DNA from: Thioclava nitratireducens
Lineage (GTDB): Bacteria; Pseudomonadota; Alphaproteobacteria; Rhodobacterales; Rhodobacteraceae
DNA length: 64,000 bases
NCBI RefSeq assembly: GCF_001940525.2
Contig: NZ_CP019437.1
Span: 1,958,501 to 2,022,500 of the forward strand
Direction of reading: 5' to 3'
Shown here one piece after another: positions 48,515 through 56,895 of this stretch; the first letter of the stretch is position 1; each line of letters opens with the position of its first letter. Both the position numbers and the translations under genes were made by a program. The notes below the pieces were generated by a model that searched no databases, was not told where the DNA came from, and saw only the letters and a list, made by a program, of their open reading frames with translations.

Positions 48515-49623
48515 CCCTTGAGAAGAGCGCCGACGTGGCCCGGCTGCGCGATGTCGCCATGACGCTCACCAACGTCCTGCAATTCGGCGCGTTCGAGCGC
48601 ACACGGGCCGTCACCGCCGTCGTCGAACTCGGTCGCAATGCAATCGAACATGGGCAGAAGGGACGCGCGACCTTCTCGCTCACCGAGGTGGAAGGCAAAC
48701 CGGCACTCGGGCTTCTCGTGACCGACCAGGGGCGCGGCATCCCGAAGGAGAAACTTCAGCCGGATGGGGCGCCTTCCTCCTCGACGGGGATGGGGCTGGG
48801 GCTTCGCGGTGTGCAGCGCATCGCAACGCGTTTCGATGTCGAGACCGGTCACGAAGGAACTCGGATCGAGGCGGTTTTCCGCTCGTCGGCAAATCTGCCG
48901 GCGGATGCCCGGCTCATCGATCAGGCGACAGAAGCGCTAAACGATCTCAGCATGAAGGACCCGACAGCGGCCCTCAGCGAACAGAACCGCGAACTCTCGG
49001 AGGGGATCACCGAACGCGACCTGCTGATGCAGGAGCTACACCACCGGACCGGCAATAACCTCGCGCTCATCGCCGCGCTCATTCGTATGAGCAAGTCGCG
49101 GGCCCAACAACCGGAGACCCAGCAGGTTCTGACCGAACTCGAAGTCCGTGTCGGGGCGCTCTCCAAGGCCCACGAATTGATGCAGCGCGGGAAGGAGACC
49201 GGAAAGGTGGATCTCGCGCAGATGGCTGCCGAAGTCGCGAGAACTTCGGAGCGTGCGTTCAGCGGCGAAAGCCTCGACGCCAATATCGAGGTGACCTGCG
49301 CAGAGCTGATGCTCGACAGCAAGCTCGCCATCGACATTGGGCTCATCATCGGAGAGCTCATCACCAATGCGTTCAAATATGCCTTTACCGGCAGGGAGAG
49401 CGGAACCATTCGCGTCGACGTCTCCGGCGACCTGCAAAGCGGGATCGCCCTGGTCGTCTCTGACAACGGCATCGGCTTGCCGTCGGATGCCGAGCGTCCG
49501 GAACGGTCGAATTCACTCGGCTGGCGCCTGATCCGGACCCTGACGTTCCAGCATGATGCGACGCTGACCGTGGACGGCTCCGACGGGCTGCGCGTCTGTA
49601 TCAAGTTTCCGGCACAAAGCTAA
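48493..49623 (+). CDS. Two-ATPase histidine kinase (HATPase + HisKA_2/HWE-like + HATPase)
   Basis: A 376-residue protein with unusual order. Residues 1-135 are an RsbW/RsbT-like ATPase domain (ELGRNAIEHG; TDQGRGI; GMGLGLRGVQRIATRFDVET). Residues 165-235 are a HisKA_2-type helix pair with H183/H184 in LLMQELHHRTGNNLALI. Residues 270-375 are a second ATPase domain (GELITNAFKYAF; SDNGIGLP; NSLGWRLIRTL). No sensor or membrane part. It is last in the stressosome operon, so it probably turns stressosome output into a phosphorelay. A cognate response regulator is not in the window. Confidence 0.83.
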   Translation: MAKLTTVTLEKSADVARLRDVAMTLTNVLQFGAFERTRAVTAVVELGRNAIEHGQKGRATFSLTEVEGKPALGLLVTDQGRGIPKEKLQPDGAPSSSTGMGLGLRGVQRIATRFDVETGHEGTRIEAVFRSSANLPADARLIDQATEALNDLSMKDPTAALSEQNRELSEGITERDLLMQELHHRTGNNLALIAALIRMSKSRAQQPETQQVLTELEVRVGALSKAHELMQRGKETGKVDLAQMAAEVARTSERAFSGESLDANIEVTCAELMLDSKLAIDIGLIIGELITNAFKYAFTGRESGTIRVDVSGDLQSGIALVVSDNGIGLPSDAERPERSNSLGWRLIRTLTFQHDATLTVDGSDGLRVCIKFPAQS

Positions 49624-49668
49624 ATTTCGGCTCTGATCGTCTTCAGGAATACGCCTGCTTCCCGATGA

Positions 49669-50020
49669 TCAGGATCGTGCGACGATTTCAAGCGAGATGC
49701 CGTCGCGCAGATCACGGAGAGGGTCTACCCGGTCAGAGAGGTGGCCGAGCGCTTGGGCGTGAGCCAATGCTCCCTCTGCTTCTGGAGGAAGAAGTTCTCG
49801 AAAGCGTCGGCTAGCGACGCGGAGACGGATGCCGAGATCTGTCGGCTGAAGAAGGAACTGGCACGGGTCTCGGAGGAGCGCGACATCTTAAAAATGGTCC
49901 CCGCTTATTTCGCCTGGAATGCAAAGTGAGATACGCGTTCGCGGCCGAGCATCGCGGGCAGTTCGTCGTCAGAGCCATGTGCCGCGGCCTTCGTCGGTCC
50001 GTGCCGCGTTTGTGCGTTTG
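49669..50020 (+). mobile_element. Remnant of an IS3-family transposase (orfA and 5' part of orfB)
   Basis: OrfA-like reading FKRDAVAQITERVYPVREVA then ERLGVSQCSLCFWRKKF and the leucine-zipper-like LKKELARVSEERDILK ends at a TGA at 49927-49929. It is directly followed by an OrfB N-terminus (RYAFAAEHRGQFVVRAMCRG). The start of OrfA is missing (stop just upstream) and OrfB breaks off exactly where the tRNA-Asn repeat begins. Inactive. Positions 49624-49668 hold nothing recognisable. Confidence 0.8.
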
Positions 50021-50024
50021 GGAC

Positions 50025-50110
50025 GCCGGAAAAAAGAAAGCCCAGAGCGAACTCTGGGCTTTTCTCTTTGAAATCAGTCTCTTGCGAGAGATTTGGCTCC
50101 GGCGGTAGGG
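50025..50110 (-). repeat. Copy A of tRNA-Asn 3'-end plus terminator repeat
   Basis: The intact version of the direct repeat also present at 39144-39230. It includes the last bases of the tRNA-Asn gene and the following terminator. Its left edge coincides with the break in the IS3 remnant. Confidence 0.8.
50039..50060 (-). terminator. Rho-independent terminator of tRNA-Asn
   Basis: On the minus strand AGCCCAGAG, loop TTCG, CTCTGGGCT, followed by TTCTTTTTT: a stable hairpin with tetraloop and a T-run, about 35 bases beyond the tRNA 3' end. Confidence 0.85.
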
Positions 50111-50168
50111 ATCGAACCTACGACCAATTGATTAACAGTCAACTGCTCTACCGCTGAGCTACGCCGGA
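50094..50168 (-). tRNA. tRNA-Asn (GTT)
   Basis: Minus-strand cloverleaf with acceptor TCCGGCG/CGCCGGA, D-arm GCTCAGCGGTAGAGC, anticodon stem-loop TTGACTGTTAATCAA with anticodon GTT, T-loop GGTTCGATCC, discriminator G and encoded CCA. All stems pair. It is the intact gene whose 3' end is echoed at 39.2 kb. Confidence 0.97.
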
Positions 50169-50239
50169 ACATGTGAGGGTGTATATGAATCTCGAATTGG
50201 GATGTCCAGAGGGTTCTGGCGAAAAAATTCAGGCTTTCG

Positions 50240-51112
50240 TCACGTCAGCGAAAATAGCGCCTCCGGACGCAGGTCGGGCGCGGCGATGACTTCGTTTTGT
50301 ACAGACATTTCAACGAGATGGGCGAAGACATTCCGTTCGGCGGCTGGCAGGAGGGCTGCGGGCACGTCAGTGTATATCGCGCGGGTGAGCGTCTGCGGGG
50401 TGGCGGGGCGCTCTGCCAAGGCGCTTCGGATCTGCGCGGTGCGGGCGTCGCGATGTGCGCGCTGACTCGCGATCAGCGTTTGCGGATCGGTCACCGGCTC
50501 GCCATGGCCGGGATAGAGAATGCGCGGGCGGAGTGCCTCGATGCGCGCGAGGGAGCGATAATAGTCGCCCAGATCGCCGTCGGGCGGTGAGATCAGCGTC
50601 GAGGACCAGCCCATAACCACATCGCCGGTCAGAAGCGCATCGCCCATCGCGAAGCTCAGATGGTTGCAGAAATGGCCGGGCGTATGCAGCGCCGTGAGCG
50701 ACCAGTCGCCATGGCTCAGCGTCTCGCCATCCTCGATAAGGATGTCGGGGTCGAACGCGTGATCGACCCCTTCGCCGCCGCCGGCATGTCCACGCGCAGC
50801 AAGTTCCGCCATCACAGGCGCGCGCCCGGCCTCGGGCGGGCCGAAGGCGAGGATGGGCGCGCCCGTGGCCTCGGCCAAGAGCCGCGCGCCGGGGGAATGG
50901 TCGAGATGGGCATGGGTGACGAGGATATGGCTGACGCGCTCTCCGGAGGCGAGCGCGTCGAGCAGCGCCTGAAGATGGGCAGGATCGGCGGGGCCGGGAT
51001 CGACCACCGCGACCTCGCCTGTGCCAATGACATAGGTGCAGGTGCCGGTATAAGTCATGGGGGACGGGTTCGGAGCCAGGATCCGACGCAAGCCGGGCTG
51101 CAATTCTTCCAT
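50240..51112 (-). CDS. MBL-fold metallo-hydrolase (LACTB2/glyoxalase II-like)
   Basis: A 290-residue metal hydrolase with THAHLDHSPGA (HxHxDH), HTPGHFCNHLSF, LLTGDVVMGW and LYPGHGEPVTDP, ending in a C-terminal winged-helix-like domain as in LACTB2 proteins. LACTB2 homologues are single-strand-RNA endonucleases or thioesterases, so the substrate is unsure. The ATG at 51112 was chosen for GGAGGG 6 bases upstream; an ATG at 51133 would add seven residues. It is divergent from the kinase gene with only 36 bases between. Confidence 0.83.
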   Translation of the reverse strand: MEELQPGLRRILAPNPSPMTYTGTCTYVIGTGEVAVVDPGPADPAHLQALLDALASGERVSHILVTHAHLDHSPGARLLAEATGAPILAFGPPEAGRAPVMAELAARGHAGGGEGVDHAFDPDILIEDGETLSHGDWSLTALHTPGHFCNHLSFAMGDALLTGDVVMGWSSTLISPPDGDLGDYYRSLARIEALRPRILYPGHGEPVTDPQTLIASQRAHRDARTAQIRSALAERPATPQTLTRAIYTDVPAALLPAAERNVFAHLVEMSVQNEVIAAPDLRPEALFSLT

Positions 51113-51148
51113 CTTTCCCTCCGTCGCGGCCATCGCTAGGGTTCTGGC

Positions 51149-52483
51149 ATGAATTTTCGCTGGCTGAAACAGATGATGCCGCGCGGGCTTTATGGGCGGG
51201 CCGCGTTGATCCTGATTCTGCCGGTGGTGACGATCCAGCTGGTGGTATCCGTCGTCTTCATCCAGCGCCATTTCGAACGTGTCACGCAGCAGATGACCGA
51301 AGGGATGGTGCGCGAGATCGCGCTGCTCGATCAGGTCGCGACCAATGCGCCGACGGCCGAGGTTGCGCGCGAGCGGCTCGACGTGCTCGACAAGACACTG
51401 AACTTCACCTCGCAATTCCCGGCGCCGACGGATATTGCGTCGCAGCGGGGCGATACGCGCAACTTCTTCGATCTCACCGGGATCGTGGTGATCTCGACCC
51501 TGCGCACCAATCTGTCGCAGATTCGCTCGATCGTTCTCGACAACACCACCAACTCCGTGCGGGTGGTGCAGGAGACGCCGAACGGGCCGTTAGCGGTGAC
51601 CTTCGCGCGCAGTCGGGTGTCGGCGTCGAATCCCCACCAATTGCTCGTTCTGATGGTCTTTGTTTCCATTCTGATGACGCTGATCGCCTATATCTTCCTG
51701 CGCAATCAGCTGCGCCCGATCCGCAGACTGAGCCATGCGGCGGAGGAATTCGGCAAGGGGCGCAACCTGAATTACCGCGTCTCGGGGGCGACGGAGGTGC
51801 GCGCCGCGGGCCGCGCCTTCCTCGACATGCGCAACCGGATCGAGCGGCAGATCGAGCAGCGCACGCTGATGCTCTCGGGTGTCAGCCACGATCTGCGCAC
51901 ACCGCTCACGCGTCTGCGGCTCGGGCTGTCGATGATGGAGGAGACGGACGAGGTCCGCGCAATGGAGCGCGACGTCGACGAGATGGGTCGCCTTGTCGAT
52001 GCCTTCCTCGATTTTTCGCGCGACGGCGCCTCGCATGGCGAGCCGGAGACGCTGCCGATCTGCGGCTTCGTCGAAGGCGTGGTGGAAGACATGCGGCGGA
52101 TGGGCCGCGACGTGACGCTCGTCGATTGCGACACGGAGGAGGAGGCGACTTTCCGTCCCGATGCGCTCAAACGCGCGCTGGCAAACCTGATCGGCAATGC
52201 GGTCCGCTACGGCACCCGCGCCGAGATTACCGTCTCGATCGCGCGCACGGGATGGCGAATCGCGGTGCATGACGACGGCCCTGGCATCCCGCCCGAACGC
52301 CGCGAAGAGGCGATCCTGCCCTTCACGCGGCTCGATCCGGCGCGCAATCAGGATCGCGGGCAGGGGGTGGGCCTCGGCCTCTCGATCACCGCTGACATCC
52401 TGCGGCGCCATGGCGGATCGCTGAAACTCGGGCGATCCGAACGGCTTGGCGGCTTGATGGCCGAGATGATCCTGCCGCGGTGA
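51149..52483 (+). CDS. EnvZ-like membrane sensor histidine kinase
   Basis: A 444-residue two-helix sensor: first membrane helix about 18-38 (AALILILPVVTIQLVVSVVF), periplasmic loop about 39-170, second helix about 172-190, HAMP, then HisKA with H247 in SGVSHDLRTPLTRLRLGL and HATPase (NLIGNAVRYG; DDGPGIP; GQGVGLGLSIT). Resembles the alphaproteobacterial EnvZ/RegS-like group near lon. No response regulator gene is adjacent, so it is an orphan in this window or pairs with a gene elsewhere. Confidence 0.87.
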   Translation: MNFRWLKQMMPRGLYGRAALILILPVVTIQLVVSVVFIQRHFERVTQQMTEGMVREIALLDQVATNAPTAEVARERLDVLDKTLNFTSQFPAPTDIASQRGDTRNFFDLTGIVVISTLRTNLSQIRSIVLDNTTNSVRVVQETPNGPLAVTFARSRVSASNPHQLLVLMVFVSILMTLIAYIFLRNQLRPIRRLSHAAEEFGKGRNLNYRVSGATEVRAAGRAFLDMRNRIERQIEQRTLMLSGVSHDLRTPLTRLRLGLSMMEETDEVRAMERDVDEMGRLVDAFLDFSRDGASHGEPETLPICGFVEGVVEDMRRMGRDVTLVDCDTEEEATFRPDALKRALANLIGNAVRYGTRAEITVSIARTGWRIAVHDDGPGIPPERREEAILPFTRLDPARNQDRGQGVGLGLSITADILRRHGGSLKLGRSERLGGLMAEMILPR

Positions 52484-52592
52484 GCGGCTACACGTTCCAT
52501 CACGCGCGCGCACGAACCGCTCACGGCAGCGAGATCGCCTCTTGCGGCCTGTCCCGGGGCCACGCATTGTGACGGATGAGTGACATGGCCTA

Positions 52593-52622
52593 GTTGAATG
52601 GACGCTTCGCGGCTCCTAGATA
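52593..52622 (+). promoter_or_regulatory. Putative RpoH (sigma-32) promoter of lon
   Basis: GTTGAA (52593-52598) and CCTAGATA (52615-52622) are separated by 16 bases, matching the alphaproteobacterial heat-shock promoter form (TTGAA with CTATAT-like -10). It lies about 70 bases before the lon ATG, in agreement with heat-shock control of lon in many bacteria. Confidence 0.5.
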
Positions 52623-52693
52623 TTGGGTCGAACAGGGGAGGGACGTGGTCGCCGAAAACGGGGCCGGACCCTCCTGCCAAGAGAGGAACGCCG

Positions 52694-55108
52694 ATGACCG
52701 AATTTAGCTCTGTCACCCATCCGGTCCTGCCGTTGCGCGATATCGTGGTTTTCCCCCACATGATCGTGCCGCTCTTCGTCGGGCGCGAGAAATCCGTGCG
52801 CGCACTCGAAGAGGTGATGGCGGATGACCGTCAGATCTTGCTCGCGAGCCAGATCGACCCGTCGCAAGACGACCCCGACACAGACGGGATTTTCCGCGTT
52901 GGCGTGCTCGCCAACGTGCTGCAACTGCTGAAACTGCCCGATGGCACCGTGAAGGTTCTGGTCGAGGGCAAGAGCCGCGTGCGCATCAGCGAGTTTGTCG
53001 AGAATGACGACTACTTTGAAGCGAATGCCGAGCCGCTGATCGAAACCGAGGGCGACGTGGAGACGATCCGCGCGCTGCTGCGTTCGGTCGCCGAGGAATT
53101 CGAGCGCTACGCGAAGATCAAGAAGAACATCCCCGAAGAGGCGCTCTCGGCCGTGGCCGACGCGACCGAAGCGGACAAGCTGGCCGATCTCGTCTCGGGC
53201 CATCTGGGGCTGGAAGTGGCCCAGAAGCAGGAGCTTCTGGAAACGCTCGACGTCTCCGAGCGGCTGGAGCGGGTCTACGGGCTCATGCAGGGTGAGGTCT
53301 CGGTTCTCCAGGTGGAGAAAAAGATCAAGTCCCGTGTGAAAACGCAGATGGAGAAGACCCAGCGCGAGTACTACCTGAATGAGCAGATGAAGGCCATTCA
53401 GAAGGAACTCGGCGATGGCGAAGACGGCCAGAACGAGATCCTCGAGCTGGAAGAGCGCATCGAGAACACGAAGCTTTCCAAAGAGGCCAAGGAAAAGGCC
53501 GAGGCCGAGCTCAAGAAGCTCAAGTCGATGTCGCCGATGTCGGCGGAAGCCACCGTCGTGCGCAACTATCTCGACTGGATGCTGTCGATCCCGTGGGGCA
53601 CCAAATCCCGCGTCAAGAAAGACCTCAGCAAGGCGGAGGCCGTGCTTGATGCCGATCACTACGGGCTCGAGAAGGTCAAGGAACGCATCGTTGAGTATCT
53701 CGCGGTGCAGGCGCGCTCGGCCAAGTTGAAAGGCCCGATCATGTGCCTCGTGGGTCCCCCCGGCGTGGGTAAGACCTCGCTCGGCCGGTCTGTCGCCAAG
53801 GCAACGGGGCGCGAATTCATCCGCATCTCGCTCGGCGGCGTGCGCGACGAATCCGAGATCCGCGGACACCGTCGGACCTATATCGGCTCGATGCCCGGTA
53901 AGATCATTCAGGCGCTGAAGAAGGCGAAAACCACGAACCCGCTGATCCTGCTCGACGAGATCGACAAGATGGGTCAGGACTTCCGTGGCGATCCGGCTTC
54001 GGCCATGCTTGAAGTGCTCGACCCCGAGCAGAACGCGACCTTCGTGGACCACTATCTCGAAGTGGAATACGACCTCTCGAACGTGATGTTCCTGACGACG
54101 GCGAACTCCTACAACATGCCGGGCCCGCTTCTGGACCGGATGGAGATCATTCCGCTCGCGGGCTACACCGAGGACGAGAAGGCCGAGATCGCCAAGCAGC
54201 ACCTGATCCCGAAGCAGATCAAGGGTCACGGGCTCAAGAAGAACGAGTTCGAACTGACCGATGGCGCGCTGACCGACGTGATCCGCTACTACACCCGCGA
54301 GGCGGGCGTGCGGAACCTTGAGCGCGATATCGCGAAGCTCGCCCGGAAAGCGGTGACCGAGATCATCAAGTCGAAGGGTCAGATCAAGCACATCACCGTC
54401 GATGAGGCGAAGGTGGGCGAATATCTGGGCGTCAAGAAGCACCGCTACGGTCTGGCCGAGAAGGAAGATCAGGTGGGCGTCGTGACTGGCCTCGCCTGGA
54501 CCTCCGTGGGCGGCGACCTGCTGCAGATCGAAGCTCTGCGCCTGCCGGGTAAAGGTCGGATGAAGACCACCGGTAAGCTGGGCGACGTGATGAAGGAATC
54601 GATCGACGCGGCATCCAGCTACGTCCGCTCGGTCGCGCCGCAATTCGGCATCAAGCCGCCGCGCTTCGAGAAGTGGGACATCCACGTCCACGTGCCGGAT
54701 GGCGCGACGCCGAAAGACGGGCCCTCTGCGGGTCTGGCGATGGTGACCTCCATCGTCTCGGTGTTGACCGGAATCCCGGTGCGCAAGGATATCGCCATGA
54801 CTGGCGAGGTCAGCTTGCGTGGCAACGCGATGCCGATCGGTGGCTTGAAAGAGAAACTGCTCGCGGCACTGCGTGGTGGGATCAAGACGGTGTTCATCCC
54901 CGAGGAGAATGAAAAAGACCTCGCGGATATCCCCGACAACGTGAAGGAGGGGCTGGAGATCGTGCCGGTCACTCACGTTCGCGAAGTCCTCGCCCGCGCG
55001 CTGGTGCGTCAGCCCGAGCCGGTCGATTGGGACGAAGAGGCCGAAGAGGCGGCAGCCGCCGCCGCAGCCGCGGCCAAATCGGACGCACAGGGCGCAACCG
55101 CGCACTGA
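52694..55108 (+). CDS. lon: ATP-dependent Lon protease
   Basis: Cytosolic AAA+ serine protease that degrades misfolded and regulatory proteins. The 804-residue product has the LON substrate-binding domain (about 1-205), a coiled coil, AAA+ domain with Walker [10 protein letters not shown] at 354-362 and [10 protein letters not shown], and a protease domain with the catalytic dyad S678 (DGPSAGLA) and K721 ([14 protein letters not shown]). The C-terminal ~35 residues are an acidic/alanine-rich tail not needed for the fold. The ATG at 52694 follows AGAGGAA. Confidence 0.97.
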   Translation: MTEFSSVTHPVLPLRDIVVFPHMIVPLFVGREKSVRALEEVMADDRQILLASQIDPSQDDPDTDGIFRVGVLANVLQLLKLPDGTVKVLVEGKSRVRISEFVENDDYFEANAEPLIETEGDVETIRALLRSVAEEFERYAKIKKNIPEEALSAVADATEADKLADLVSGHLGLEVAQKQELLETLDVSERLERVYGLMQGEVSVLQVEKKIKSRVKTQMEKTQREYYLNEQMKAIQKELGDGEDGQNEILELEERIENTKLSKEAKEKAEAELKKLKSMSPMSAEATVVRNYLDWMLSIPWGTKSRVKKDLSKAEAVLDADHYGLEKVKERIVEYLAVQARSAKLKGPIMCLVGPPGVGKTSLGRSVAKATGREFIRISLGGVRDESEIRGHRRTYIGSMPGKIIQALKKAKTTNPLILLDEIDKMGQDFRGDPASAMLEVLDPEQNATFVDHYLEVEYDLSNVMFLTTANSYNMPGPLLDRMEIIPLAGYTEDEKAEIAKQHLIPKQIKGHGLKKNEFELTDGALTDVIRYYTREAGVRNLERDIAKLARKAVTEIIKSKGQIKHITVDEAKVGEYLGVKKHRYGLAEKEDQVGVVTGLAWTSVGGDLLQIEALRLPGKGRMKTTGKLGDVMKESIDAASSYVRSVAPQFGIKPPRFEKWDIHVHVPDGATPKDGPSAGLAMVTSIVSVLTGIPVRKDIAMTGEVSLRGNAMPIGGLKEKLLAALRGGIKTVFIPEENEKDLADIPDNVKEGLEIVPVTHVREVLARALVRQPEPVDWDEEAEEAAAAAAAAAKSDAQGATAH

Positions 55109-55130
55109 TCGCCTTCGAATTGAAATCGAG

Positions 55131-55162
55131 AACGCCCGTCGCATGTCGCGGCGGGCGTTTTT
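55131..55162 (+). terminator. Rho-independent terminator of lon
   Basis: AACGCCCG (55131-55138) pairs with CGGGCGTT (55152-55159), extended by inner GTCGC/GCGGC pairing, followed by TTTTT. It starts 22 bases after the lon stop. Confidence 0.85.
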
Positions 55163-55219
55163 GCATTTGAACAGGTTTGCCCTTAACCTCTTCGTATTAC
55201 GGTCAAAAAAGGAGCCGCC

Positions 55220-55660
55220 ATGGCCAAGAGCCAGAAACCGAAATCGACCCGCAAACCGCCCGTCACCACGCCCGAAGCGCCGCCGGCCTCCGCCGCGACG
55301 CTTACGCCCTCCGCGCCTCATCCGGCGCCTGAGCCGAGCGAGGCGAAGGCGCTCGTGCGCAAGAGAAGCTTCGTGGATCGGGTGATGGTCGAGGCCGGCG
55401 TGAAGCGCGGCGAGGCGAAAGCGATGTCGGAGGCCGTGCTGAAAGTTCTGGGCGAGGCGCTCTCGGAAGGCGAGGAACTCAGCATCCCGCCGCTCGGCAA
55501 GCTGAAGATCAACCGCCAGTTCGAGAAGAACGGCGACGAGATCCTCGTGGTCAAGCTGCGCCGCCCTTCGGGCATGCTCGAGGCCGTCGCGGCAGAGGCG
55601 GATGGCGCCGCGCAGGCCGAGGACGACGCCTTGGAAAGCGAGGTCGAAAACCGGGGCTGA
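55220..55660 (+). CDS. HU-family DNA-binding protein with extended N-terminus
   Basis: A 146-residue nucleoid protein. The first ~45 residues are a Lys/Pro/Ala-rich extension (AKSQKPKSTRKPPVTTPEAPP) absent from classic HU (~90 residues). Residues 48-120 form the HU fold (KRSFVDRVMVEAGVKRGEAK; GEELSIPPLGKLKINR). The tail is acidic and Ala-rich. The DNA-binding arm is shorter and less basic than in HU/IHF. It begins 111 bases after lon and probably has its own promoter. Confidence 0.8.
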   Translation: MAKSQKPKSTRKPPVTTPEAPPASAATLTPSAPHPAPEPSEAKALVRKRSFVDRVMVEAGVKRGEAKAMSEAVLKVLGEALSEGEELSIPPLGKLKINRQFEKNGDEILVVKLRRPSGMLEAVAAEADGAAQAEDDALESEVENRG

Positions 55661-55719
55661 GATTTCGTCGAAAACCCTCTTGCGGAGCCAGAAGCGGGGC
55701 GCTAAAAGCCCGCCACGGA

Positions 55720-55794
55720 GGGCGATTAGCTCAGCGGTAGAGCGCATCGTTCACATCGATGATGTCGGGGGTTCAAATCCCTCATCGCCCACCA
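55720..55794 (+). tRNA. tRNA-Val (CAC)
   Basis: Acceptor GGGCGAT/ATCGCCC, D-arm GCTCAGCGGTAGAGC, anticodon stem-loop CATCGTTCACATCGATG with anticodon CAC, T-loop GGTTCAAATCC and encoded CCA. All stems pair. It is 59 bases after the HU-like gene. Confidence 0.96.
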
Positions 55795-55929
55795 TTTTCC
55801 TACGAAGGCGCGTCTTGAACAGACGCGCCTTCGTCGTTTTCCGGTTAGTTTTCTGCGCCCCGCGGCGTCAGATTATGGGCCAGACAGCACGCCAGAGAAG
55901 CGCCCGAGGCGCGAGACGCGGAGGATGCG

Positions 55930-56643
55930 ATGACCGACACGATGCCGATGAACGAAACGCCCCCCGACGAGGGGCTGCGCGTCTCCGATTGTCCGGACTG
56001 GCTCTATCTGCTGCGGGAATTCGACACGCTCTACCGTCATGGCTCGGCGGGCGGCAGTCGCCTCATCCGCAGCCACCGCAAACGGGTGCGCGACACGCTC
56101 TCGCAGATCATCGACACCAATCCCCCGGTGACGCCGCGCCAGCCGCAGCCGAAACCGGTGACCGCGCATCTGTCGCGGGCCCTCGATCTGGGCGAGCGCG
56201 GTGCGGTGGCGGGCATGGCGCGGGCGCTGTCGCGTGTCGCGAGCCAGCTGACATGGGAATATGGCTACGAGAAAGTGCCGAAGGCGCTGGCACGCAAATA
56301 TGCCTATTGCGAGGTGCTGGGCCCGCGCGGTCCGGTGGCTTCGGATCGGCTGGTGCTGGGATTCGTCCTGTTCGCGCCGCGCACGACCTATCCGCAGCAC
56401 AGCCATAAGGAGATCGAGGAAAGCTATATCTCGGTCGCGGGCCCGTGGTCGGAAAATGACACTGCGGTGCATGCGCCGGGGTCGCTGATCCTGAACCGAC
56501 CCGATCACGAACACCGCATCACCACGGCCGATCTCGATCCCTGCCTGCTCGCCTATGCCTGGGTCGGGCCGGAAGCGCGGCTGTCCGCGCCGGGGATGAA
56601 ACTCTCCTCGACCCGCAAGGCGCGGATGCGCGAAGGCATCTGA
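55930..56643 (+). CDS. dddL: DMSP lyase DddL (cupin)
   Basis: Cleaves dimethylsulfoniopropionate to dimethyl sulfide and acrylate. The 237-residue product carries the C-terminal cupin of the DddL family: metal-binding H157, H159 and E163 in YPQHSHKEIEESYISVAG, then WSENDTAVHAPGSLILNR and H193/H195 in PDHEHRITT. An N-terminal helical part (LYLLREFDTLYRHGSAGGSR) is also family-typical. An ATG at 55948 is an alternative start. It sits alone between two tRNA-Val genes, without acrylate-processing genes beside it. Confidence 0.82.
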   Translation: MTDTMPMNETPPDEGLRVSDCPDWLYLLREFDTLYRHGSAGGSRLIRSHRKRVRDTLSQIIDTNPPVTPRQPQPKPVTAHLSRALDLGERGAVAGMARALSRVASQLTWEYGYEKVPKALARKYAYCEVLGPRGPVASDRLVLGFVLFAPRTTYPQHSHKEIEESYISVAGPWSENDTAVHAPGSLILNRPDHEHRITTADLDPCLLAYAWVGPEARLSAPGMKLSSTRKARMREGI

Positions 56644-56685
56644 GCCCTTGATCCCCGCGCAAGGCGGAGCTAGAGGAGGGGTCGG

Positions 56686-56761
56686 GGGCGGTTAGCTCAG
56701 TTGGTAGAGCGTCTCGTTTACACCGAGAATGTCGGGGGTTCGAGTCCCTCACCGCCCACCA
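56686..56761 (+). tRNA. tRNA-Val (TAC)
   Basis: Acceptor GGGCGGT/ACCGCCC, D-arm GCTCAGTTGGTAGAGC, anticodon stem-loop TCTCGTTTACACCGAGA with anticodon TAC, T-loop GGTTCGAGTCC and encoded CCA. With the CAC gene it gives two valine isoacceptors on either side of dddL. Confidence 0.96.
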
Positions 56762-56895
56762 TTCCCCATGAATAATATTGATATCAACTGCTTGCGTGGC
56801 GTTGCGCGACCGCGCTCAGACTCTGTTCGCGCATGGCTCTATGATATGCGCGCCGCGATGCTACCTTTTCTTCAATCACAGGAAAGGAGCGCACG

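Noticed and set aside
52616..55747. A 1043-residue open frame on the minus strand opposite lon and the HU-like gene
   Set aside because: It is a mirror of GC-rich codon bias: His/Arg/Leu-rich, no known motif, and fully antisense to well-supported genes.
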